Shown here in pieces: positions 7,563 to 13,832 of a stretch of 13,832 nucleotides of DNA (the stretch's first letter is position 1; each line of letters opens with the position of its first letter). The notes beneath the pieces were generated by a model. It was not told the DNA's origin. It saw only the letters and a list, made by a program, of their open reading frames with translations, and did not search any database. The translations under genes and the position numbers were made by a program. Origin of the DNA: Gammaproteobacteria bacterium (GTDB taxonomy: Bacteria > Pseudomonadota > Gammaproteobacteria > Pseudomonadales > Azotimanducaceae); contig NZNP01000014.1 of the NCBI GenBank assembly GCA_002694945.1, positions 45,866 through 59,697 of the forward strand, given 5' to 3'.

Positions 7563-9991
7563 AGGAGCTTGCAGAACGCGCGGATGTGGTCATCATAGGA
7601 GGCGGCATAGAGGGTTGTGCGATTGCCTATCACCTAGCTAAACGGGGCGTAACCAATGTTTTGTTGCTGGAAAGAAAGCAGCTTACCTGCGGCACTACCT
7701 GGCATGCTGCAGGACTCGTTAGTCAACTATGGCCCACTCCCACTTTAACGGCATTGGCCAAGTACAGCCACGAGCTCTACAGTAACTTGGAGACTGAGAC
7801 CGGTCAGGCGACGGGCTATCGTCGTATCGGTAGTCTGTCGCTGGCACGCAACGAAGAACGTTTGGAGGAATTAAAGCGAACCGCGACCATGGCGAGTGTG
7901 TTCGATGTCGAATCGGAATTTATAGATAACGCGACTCTGATGGACCTCTATCCGGGAATAGATACCACCGGAGTGCTTGGCGCGATGTATATTGAAAAGG
8001 ATGGTCAAACCAACCCGATAGATACGACTCAGGCTTTGGCAAAGGGAGCTCGAAATCGTGGTGTCGTCATCAGAGAGAATTGCAAGGTCGAACGTATTGT
8101 CAGTGACGGTGTTAGGGTTACAGGTGTCGTTACAGATCAAGGTCAGGTGATGGCCGACAAGGTGATCCTGGCAGCAGGACTTTGGTCCAGAGAGCTGGCT
8201 AGGCCTTTGGGTGTCGAGTTGCCTCTATATGCCTGCGAACACTTCTATATTGTCACTGAAGAAATGGTTGGCCTAACCCGCAGGCCTGTCTTGCGTGATT
8301 TCGACAAGGGAATCTATTTCAAGGAAGACGCTGGCAAAATGCTCGTAGGGTGGTTTGAGCACAATGCAAAGGGTTGCCCTATGTCACGCATCCATGAAGA
8401 CTTCTGTTTCGATGAATTCGAAGTCGATATGGAGCACATTGAACCATACGTGTTGGGGAGCACTGAGACGTTTCCTGCCTTACGTGATACAGGTATCAGG
8501 ACCTTTTTCAACGGACCTGAGAGTTTTACGAGTGACAATCTACATTTACTTGGTCCTACGCCCGAACTGCAGGACTTTTATGTCGCCTGTGGCATGAATT
8601 CAAAGGGGATCGGCGCAGGTGGTGGGCTGGGGAAAATAATGGCTGACTGGGTCATAGATGGTTACCCATCCGGTGATATTTGGGAGTGTGATGTTCGTCG
8701 GACACACCCAATACAGAAAAGTGATTCCTATGTGGCCGAAAGAATCCCGGAAGCGCTGGGGCACACTTACGGCATGCATTGGCCTTTCTACCAGTATACG
8801 ACGGCACGTAATCTCCTTTTATCGCCGCTCCATGAGACGCTGGCATCCCAGGGAGCCTGCTTTGGTGAAGTCGGTGGCTACGAGCGACCGAACTGGTTTG
8901 CTCGGGACGGGGCTGAAGCTAAATACAAATACACCTACAAGCGCCAGAACTGGTTCGATTTTCATGCTGCTGAGCATCTGGCGGTCAGGTCATCATTGGG
9001 CGTTTTCGACATGTCCTCATTTGCTAAGTTCGAGGTGATCGGTGCTAATGCGGAATCAGCTTTGCAATACCTGGCTGCTGCTGACCTGTGCGTTTCGGTG
9101 GGAAAGGTTGTTTATACACAGCTTCTTGATGTGCGAGGTGGCATTAATGCCGATTTGTCCATAGCTAGGGTTGCACCTGATCGCTTCTGGGTTATTACCT
9201 CGATTGGTTCCCATAACCGAGACTGGTGGCATATCAAAAGACATCTTCCGGAGGGAGTGCAGATGGTGGACATCAGTCAGGACTATGCCTGTCTTTCCTT
9301 GCAGGGACCTAATGCCCGCTCTGCTTTAGCTAAGATAACGGAGCATGAGATAAGCGCTGATAGTTTTGTTTTTGGTTCTGGTTTTTTTATGCCGTTGGAC
9401 GGTTGTGAATGCTGGGTACAGCGATTGTCTTACGTAGGAGAACTTGGTTATGAGATATTTATACCGGCTAAATACGCCACTAAGGTTTATAGGGCTATTA
9501 TGGCGGCAGGAGCTGAGTTCGACATCTGCAATGCTGGACTACATACCCTAAATAGTATGCGTCTTGAAAAAGGCTTCCGCCATTGGGGACACGACATTGG
9601 TGCTGAAGATAACCTCGTGCAGGCTGGGTTGTCCTTCGTTGCGAAGCCGGAAGCCGGCGATTTTTTAGGTCGAGACGCTTTTGCAGAGCAAAAAGCTGCA
9701 GGTTTGCCTAATCGAAGGCTAGTCCAGTTTCTTTTGGATGATCCTGAACCTTTGCTTTATCACAATGAGGCGATCTTAATGGATGGCGAGGCAGTTGGTT
9801 ACTTGACTTCCGCAATGTATGGCCATTCGCTGGGAGCTGCCATGGGCATGGGATATGTAAACAAACCAGACCTGAATGCAGAAGCGCTTTCACGAGCGAA
9901 TTTTGAAATTGATGTGGCCGGCGAAAGTTACTCCGCTAAGGCTTCGCTGAAAGCTTTTTACGATCCAAGCGGTGAGAGGATGCGGTGTTGA
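7559..9991 (+). CDS. Sarcosine dehydrogenase/PDPR-like FAD oxidoreductase/GcvT fusion
   Basis: An 810-residue paralogue of the preceding protein with the same domain order. It has an FAD fold (VVIIGGGIEG at 10-19), GTTWHAAGL (45-53) with H49 as probable covalent FAD site, a linker around 370-440, and a GcvT domain from about 460 to 705 followed by the C-terminal barrel. D532 in GGINADLSI is the expected folate-domain aspartate, with SLQGPNAR at 580-587 and SYVGELGYE at 624-632. The central ACGMNSKGIGAGGGLGK (343-359) and following DIWECDVRR (373-381) resemble sarcosine dehydrogenase and the PDPR branch more than dimethylglycine dehydrogenase. This suggests a different methylamine substrate from its neighbour, most simply sarcosine to glycine. 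The ATG overlaps the previous TGA as ATGA, giving translational coupling and likely matched expression. Exact substrate is inferred. Confidence 0.88.
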   Translation: MKELAERADVVIIGGGIEGCAIAYHLAKRGVTNVLLLERKQLTCGTTWHAAGLVSQLWPTPTLTALAKYSHELYSNLETETGQATGYRRIGSLSLARNEERLEELKRTATMASVFDVESEFIDNATLMDLYPGIDTTGVLGAMYIEKDGQTNPIDTTQALAKGARNRGVVIRENCKVERIVSDGVRVTGVVTDQGQVMADKVILAAGLWSRELARPLGVELPLYACEHFYIVTEEMVGLTRRPVLRDFDKGIYFKEDAGKMLVGWFEHNAKGCPMSRIHEDFCFDEFEVDMEHIEPYVLGSTETFPALRDTGIRTFFNGPESFTSDNLHLLGPTPELQDFYVACGMNSKGIGAGGGLGKIMADWVIDGYPSGDIWECDVRRTHPIQKSDSYVAERIPEALGHTYGMHWPFYQYTTARNLLLSPLHETLASQGACFGEVGGYERPNWFARDGAEAKYKYTYKRQNWFDFHAAEHLAVRSSLGVFDMSSFAKFEVIGANAESALQYLAAADLCVSVGKVVYTQLLDVRGGINADLSIARVAPDRFWVITSIGSHNRDWWHIKRHLPEGVQMVDISQDYACLSLQGPNARSALAKITEHEISADSFVFGSGFFMPLDGCECWVQRLSYVGELGYEIFIPAKYATKVYRAIMAAGAEFDICNAGLHTLNSMRLEKGFRHWGHDIGAEDNLVQAGLSFVAKPEAGDFLGRDAFAEQKAAGLPNRRLVQFLLDDPEPLLYHNEAILMDGEAVGYLTSAMYGHSLGAAMGMGYVNKPDLNAEALSRANFEIDVAGESYSAKASLKAFYDPSGERMRC

Positions 9992-10049
9992 ACGTTTTAC
10001 TCTAACCTCGAATTGACCTATGGTAAGTGCTACACAAGACTGAGAGTAA

Positions 10050-10583
10050 ATGATGGGACTAGGTCTGGCACAACTGGAACGTATCACGGCAGACATTCAG
10101 GCTAATGATCTTGAGTGGGTTGAGGTCGCTGAAGGGTCTTATTTCAAGGCGCTCACAATTCACGTGCCTACTAACACCGTGGCTTATGCCTTCAAGATGG
10201 ATCCTGGCGCACCGGATTTCCCGCCTCACTTTCACATTTGTCGAGCTATGTCTTTTACCACTAAGGGGTGGTTTGGCTACCGTGAAGGCACTAACCGGGT
10301 AGAGAACGGCATGTTTTCGTATGAGGCTGCAGGCTCGTTTCATACGCCCTTCAGCGACTGCCCTGAAGGTTTTGAGTCGCGAGGTGTTTTTGAAAGTGAC
10401 ACAGAGGTGCTGCTGCAAAATCACGAAGATTCTAATCCCCATAGCGAAATTATCGGGCTCCTTACGGTCCAGGATTTCCTTGATATCGCCTCGCCTGCAA
10501 CGCATATCGTCGATGCTGATGGTTCGGTCAGTGGGGACCCGCATTTCAAATACGATTTCTCCGAAGGTGTTTCTGTCTTCTAA
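10050..10583 (+). CDS. Small cupin-domain protein of unknown function
   Basis: A 177-residue single-cupin protein. The first cupin motif is PPHFH at 58-62, giving metal-ligand candidates H60 and H62, with G73 and GYREG closing it. The usual glutamate of motif 1 is not seen (ICRAMSFTTKG follows). Motif 2 is FSYEAAGSFHTP (89-100) with H98 as third ligand. The pattern resembles the 2,4'-dihydroxyacetophenone dioxygenase/ChrR-type cupins rather than DMSP lyases, which have a differently spaced HxH...E. It begins 58 bp after the second dehydrogenase on the same strand and is probably part of that operon. Two adjacent ATGs (10050 and 10053) are possible; the second gives the better distance from the weak GAGAG at 10042-10046. 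The function could be a dioxygenase, isomerase or sensor. I do not assign one. Confidence 0.8.
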   Translation: MMGLGLAQLERITADIQANDLEWVEVAEGSYFKALTIHVPTNTVAYAFKMDPGAPDFPPHFHICRAMSFTTKGWFGYREGTNRVENGMFSYEAAGSFHTPFSDCPEGFESRGVFESDTEVLLQNHEDSNPHSEIIGLLTVQDFLDIASPATHIVDADGSVSGDPHFKYDFSEGVSVF

Positions 10584-10722
10584 AAGCGTAATGAAATTTG
10601 GCTTAGATTAAATCCCTAGGCGCTAACCGCAATTGTCATAATGACTTGATCCCTTTGCTCTGGTCATGATTTGAACTTAAGGTGCGGCACGGGAAAACCA
10701 GCAACATAAGGGCTTACTGAAC
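10584..10722. other. Intergenic gap before the M16 peptidase
   Basis: These 139 bp hold no credible gene and no strong terminator hairpin. A near-palindrome GTCATAATGAC lies at 10635-10645. No convincing -35/-10 pair was found. TAAGGG at 10708-10713 lies nine bases before the peptidase ATG and probably serves as its ribosome site. The peptidase may have its own promoter here, but I cannot show it. Confidence 0.35.
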
Positions 10723-13464
10723 ATGCGAAATATTTTTGTTTTGCTCTGCATCTTTCATTTCTCTCTGGCTGAAGCAGCCGAGGTCCCCGATTTAGATCTC
10801 GGATACGAAAAATTTACCCTCGGTAATGGTCTGAGGGTGATTGTCCACGAAGACAAGAAAGCACCAATTGTCGCTGTAGGTATCTGGTATCACGTTGGTT
10901 CCAAAAATGAACCAGTGGGTAAAACTGGTTTTGCACATCTGTTTGAACACTTAATGTTCAATGGCAGTGAAAATCACGACGGGGAATGGTTTGAGCCGAT
11001 GCAGCGGGTGGGGGCCACCGGATTGAACGGCACAACTTGGCTAGACCGAACTAACTATTTCCAGACTGTACCGACGCCTGCGCTAGACCTAGTTTTGTGG
11101 CTGGAATCAGATCGAATGGGCCATCTGCTGGGAGCTGTCACACAGGAAAAACTCGATAACCAGATCGGTGTTGTTCAGAATGAAAAGCGCCAGGGTGATA
11201 ACCAACCTTATGGTCGGGTTAACTACAATCTTTATGAAGGTCTTTTCCCACCTGGACACCCCTATCGTCACTCCACCATCGGTTCGATGGCAGACATTGA
11301 AAATGCATCTTTGGCGGATGTGCATCAGTGGTTCAAAGATTTCTATGGTCCTAATAATGCAGTGCTAGCCGTGGTTGGTGATGTAGACGTTGAAACTGTT
11401 CGTGCCAAGGTACAAAAGTACTTTGGTGATATCCCGGCCGGACCGGAAGTCGACACCATGGACGTATTACGACCTACAAAAACCAATAACACCTTAGAAA
11501 CGCAACATGACAAGGTCGCAGCTGCTATGGCTAATCGAGCCTGGGTAGTGCCTGACAGAACAACGCGAGATTGGGCCCTATTGGATATAACTGCCGCTAT
11601 ACTGGGTACTGGTCGCAATTCTCGTTTTTATGTTGATCTGGTTTACGACAAGCAGATCGCAAGTTCGGTGGATATTGGTGTGATGCCATTCGAATTGGCA
11701 GGGGTTTTTGATCTTTCAATCAAACTGAACCCAGGCGAGCCATCTGCTTTAGCGTCGGCAGCCATGGACAGGATTCTCGAGGAATTTAAGGCTGAAGGAC
11801 CGAGCAGAAAAGAACTCGAGAGAGTCGTAACCGCGATCAATGCCGATACAATCCGAGGTCTTGAGAGAATTGGCGGTTTTTCGGGTAAAGCAACCATTTT
11901 GGCCGAAGGTGAGCTTTATGCGGACGATCCAATGTTTATAAAGCAGTATCTGCATTGGGTGAATGAGGCAACCCCGAAGGATATTCGTGATGCTGCAAGA
12001 AAGTGGCTAGGCGATGGTTGGCATCAGGTCAACGTGGAACCTGAAGCATTATTCAGTCATGCCGCTAGAGGTGTTGATCGATCTTCTGGCATACCAGACG
12101 TGCCTGAAAGTTTGCCGACTCTAACGTTCCCTGCAGTCCAGCGCACTCGTCTGAGCAATGGCGTGGAGTTGGTTTTCGCGCGACGAACTGCCATGCCATT
12201 GGTAGAGCTGTCGATGCAGTTTGATGGTGGTTATGCGGCGGACAGCGGAGGCAAACTTGGTGTTGCGTCGTTTACGACAAGTATGCTTGATTTGGGTACC
12301 AGGAAACGATCGGCACTCGAAATTTCGGCTGAAGCTGAAAGGTTGGGAGCAGAGCTGGTAGCTTCATCAAATCTTGACAGAACAATGGTTTCCTTGTCCG
12401 CCCTCACCAGTCGTTTGGAAGACTCTATCGCTCTGTGGGCTGACGTCATAAGACATCCTATTTTTGATGAAGATGAAATCGAACGTCTCCGTGGACGCCG
12501 CTTAGCGAAGATTGCCCAAGAGAAAACTCAGCCAATGTCAATTGCTCTGCGGCTTTTGCCGCCTGTCCTGTATGGCGAGACCCACGCCTATGGAATTCCT
12601 TACACGGGTTCTGGGACTGAGTCCTCCGTTCGATCAATTAATCGAGAAGATTTGATGGCTTTTCATTCACAGTGGCTAAATCCGATGAATGCCGCTATCT
12701 ATGCCGTAGGAGACACCACGCTAGATGAGTTGGTGGATCACCTTGAACGCTCATTTCGAGGATGGTCGTCAGATGCAACGAAACCGAAGAAAAATCTGCA
12801 AACGGTGCGCCTCCCTGTGACCCCTCGACTAGTTGTGATCGATAAACCTGGTGCTCCTCAGTCTCTTATTTTGGCGGGGCATGTTGTTCCTGGCTTAGGC
12901 CTGGATCGTGATATCGCGATCGAGGCTATGAATGGAGTTTTGGGGGCTAGTTTCAATGCCAGAATCAATATGAATCTCCGTGAGGACAAAGGTTGGGCCT
13001 ATGGGGCACGTACGATCCTGGTTAGCGCCAAGGGACCCAGGCCATTTCTCGTATATGCACCTGTTCAAACAGACCGGACCGCAGATGCAATCGCTGAGCT
13101 GATGAGCGAGCTTGAGGCGGTTCGTGAAGATAGACCTATTTCAGCGACGGAGATGCAGCGAGTTATTGCAGGGCTTACTCGTGAGCTGCCTGGTCGCTAC
13201 GAGACGGCTGGTGCCGTTCTAAAGAGTCTGCTCACCTCCGCTACCTACTCTCGTCCATTTGATTACCCAACAAGTCTTCACGAACGCTACAATGCTCTGA
13301 TGCTGAGCGATTTGCAGGCGGAAACGGCTATAGTTCAACCTGAGAGTTTAATTTGGCTGGTCGTTGGTGATCTCAGTAAGATTTATAGCCAACTCGAGGC
13401 GCTTGATATTGCACCTGTAGAAATTTGGGATACCAATGGGAATCCTGTTAGTCCGGGTCTGTAA
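10723..13464 (+). CDS. Secreted M16-family (insulinase/pitrilysin-type) zinc metallopeptidase
   Basis: A 913-residue periplasmic or exported peptidase carrying two M16 halves in one chain. A Sec signal peptide is visible (MRNIFVLLCIFHFSLAEAA, cleavage near residues 18-20). The first half has the inverted zinc motif HLFEH at 72-76, with E154 in NEKRQ as third ligand, so it should be active. In the second half the equivalent site reads GVASFTTS (513-520), with serine/threonine in place of the His and Glu residues, so it is non-catalytic. It keeps the substrate-binding pair R753 and Y760 in LREDKGWAYG. This is the normal active/inactive arrangement of fused M16 proteins, which degrade peptides in a closed chamber. 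It lies between the cupin and a BCCT transporter on the same strand, with no obvious link to methylamine catabolism. Confidence 0.93.
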   Translation: MRNIFVLLCIFHFSLAEAAEVPDLDLGYEKFTLGNGLRVIVHEDKKAPIVAVGIWYHVGSKNEPVGKTGFAHLFEHLMFNGSENHDGEWFEPMQRVGATGLNGTTWLDRTNYFQTVPTPALDLVLWLESDRMGHLLGAVTQEKLDNQIGVVQNEKRQGDNQPYGRVNYNLYEGLFPPGHPYRHSTIGSMADIENASLADVHQWFKDFYGPNNAVLAVVGDVDVETVRAKVQKYFGDIPAGPEVDTMDVLRPTKTNNTLETQHDKVAAAMANRAWVVPDRTTRDWALLDITAAILGTGRNSRFYVDLVYDKQIASSVDIGVMPFELAGVFDLSIKLNPGEPSALASAAMDRILEEFKAEGPSRKELERVVTAINADTIRGLERIGGFSGKATILAEGELYADDPMFIKQYLHWVNEATPKDIRDAARKWLGDGWHQVNVEPEALFSHAARGVDRSSGIPDVPESLPTLTFPAVQRTRLSNGVELVFARRTAMPLVELSMQFDGGYAADSGGKLGVASFTTSMLDLGTRKRSALEISAEAERLGAELVASSNLDRTMVSLSALTSRLEDSIALWADVIRHPIFDEDEIERLRGRRLAKIAQEKTQPMSIALRLLPPVLYGETHAYGIPYTGSGTESSVRSINREDLMAFHSQWLNPMNAAIYAVGDTTLDELVDHLERSFRGWSSDATKPKKNLQTVRLPVTPRLVVIDKPGAPQSLILAGHVVPGLGLDRDIAIEAMNGVLGASFNARINMNLREDKGWAYGARTILVSAKGPRPFLVYAPVQTDRTADAIAELMSELEAVREDRPISATEMQRVIAGLTRELPGRYETAGAVLKSLLTSATYSRPFDYPTSLHERYNALMLSDLQAETAIVQPESLIWLVVGDLSKIYSQLEALDIAPVEIWDTNGNPVSPGL

Positions 13465-13539
13465 ACAACGGAATATTTTCACTTGAGATCTTGGCGTTAT
13501 TTGGGCGCAAAACTTGTCAGTTTTGGACAAAAGTTGGTG

Positions 13540-13561
13540 ATCAAGCGGTCAGTTGATTTTT
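13540..13561 (+). terminator. Weak candidate terminator after the M16 peptidase
   Basis: ATCAA (13540-13544) pairs with TTGAT (13553-13557) across an eight-base loop and runs into TTTTT. The stem is only five mostly A/T pairs, so this is a poor intrinsic terminator at best. Just upstream is an imperfect inverted repeat, AACTTGTC (13511-13518) against GACAAAAGTT (13526-13535), which could instead be an operator for the downstream transporter. Confidence 0.22.
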
Positions 13562-13592
13562 ATCCAATTACATCGACTTATGAAGCTTAGTT

Positions 13593-13598
13593 AGGGAG
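13593..13598 (+). promoter_or_regulatory. Ribosome binding site pointing to a CTG start
   Basis: AGGGAG lies seven bases before the in-frame CTG at 13606, in the only position that gives a complete BCCT N-terminus. It supports the unusual start codon, unless a base error has destroyed an ATG. Confidence 0.45.
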
Positions 13599-13605
13599 TC
13601 AGGTT

Positions 13606-13832
13606 CTGCCACCAGTTCAATACAAAACAGATCATTCGGTTGGACAAGACAACATACAACCGTATGGTCTGCTCGATGTTCATAATCCAGTGTTTCTAAT
13701 CTCAGGATCAGCGATTGTTCTTTTTGTGATCTTTACCCTGAGTTTTCCTGATCTTGCAGCGGAGACTTTTGGCGAACTCCGGCCTTGGCTCACGACGACT
13801 TTTGATTGGGTTTTCATGGGTTCCGTTAATTT
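13606..13832 (+). CDS. BCCT-family betaine/carnitine/choline transporter, 5' part (cut by window edge)
   Basis: The frame is open from after a TAG at 13588-13590 to the window end. The segment TDHSVGQDNIQPYG is followed by VHNPVFLISGSAIVLFVIF and then TLSFPDLAAETFGELRPWL. This is the typical start of a BCCT carrier: a hydrophilic leader, an HNPVF-type motif, the first membrane helix, then a short loop before the next helix. BCCT proteins are sodium- or proton-coupled inner-membrane importers of quaternary ammonium compounds. No ATG, GTG or TTG occurs in frame upstream of the HNPVF motif. CTG at 13606, seven bases after AGGGAG (13593-13598), is the best start. An ATG at 13580 is out of frame and stops after four codons. 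Its presence downstream of demethylation genes supports quaternary-amine uptake. Confidence 0.8.
   Translation, partial: MPPVQYKTDHSVGQDNIQPYGLLDVHNPVFLISGSAIVLFVIFTLSFPDLAAETFGELRPWLTTTFDWVFMGSVN

Noticed and set aside
10059..10544. 161-codon minus-strand open frame opposite the cupin
   Set aside because: The plus strand carries clear cupin motifs and continuity with the operon direction; the antisense peptide is basic and low in recognisable structure.
10050..10583. Cupin as a DMSP lyase (DddQ/DddW/DddL/DddK type)
   Set aside because: The motif-1 pattern with the conserved glutamate and tyrosine of those lyases is missing; the sequence fits the dihydroxyacetophenone dioxygenase/ChrR-like cupins better.
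10723..10785. Lipoprotein signal on the M16 peptidase (VLLC at residues 6-9)
   Set aside because: The cysteine is too close to the N-terminus and lies inside the hydrophobic core; an ordinary signal peptidase I site near residues 18-20 fits better.

Overview
The window looks like chromosomal DNA from a marine or other aerobic proteobacterium, roughly half G+C by eye. I lean gammaproteobacterial because of the secreted two-domain M16 peptidase and the acyl-CoA-type SDR, but this is an inference from gene content. An alphaproteobacterium is possible, since similar methylamine/betaine demethylation sets are common there.

Layout. (1) Positions 1-2100, plus the transporter up to 3397, form a left block. 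It holds a possible truncated reading frame at the edge, a rightward luciferase-like (LLM) oxidoreductase at 246-1148, and, convergent with it, a leftward two-gene unit of an MFS permease (3397 to 2108) and a short-chain dehydrogenase (2083 to 1178). (2) A 182-bp divergent intergenic region (3398-3579) separates this from a rightward catabolic set. (3) That set runs from 3580 to 10583: a non-pyrrolysine trimethylamine/glycine-betaine methyltransferase homologue (MttB superfamily), two tandem FAD/GcvT fusion dehydrogenases of the dimethylglycine/sarcosine dehydrogenase family (joined by an ATGA overlap), and a small cupin. (4) A secreted M16 zinc peptidase lies at 10723-13464. (5) A BCCT-family transporter is cut by the right edge (from about 13606).

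How the genes may work together (inference). A BCCT carrier would import a quaternary amine, most simply glycine betaine. The MttB-like protein would remove the first methyl group from the quaternary nitrogen. The two GcvT-fused flavoenzymes would then remove the second and third oxidatively, passing the one-carbon units to tetrahydrofolate. One enzyme for each methyl gives betaine to dimethylglycine to sarcosine to glycine. No corrinoid protein and no methylcobalamin:THF methyltransferase is encoded in the window, so the methyl acceptor for the first step must be encoded elsewhere or be unusual. The cupin is the least understood member and the best candidate for an undescribed role. No RNA genes, CRISPR arrays, transposons or transcriptional regulators were recognised.
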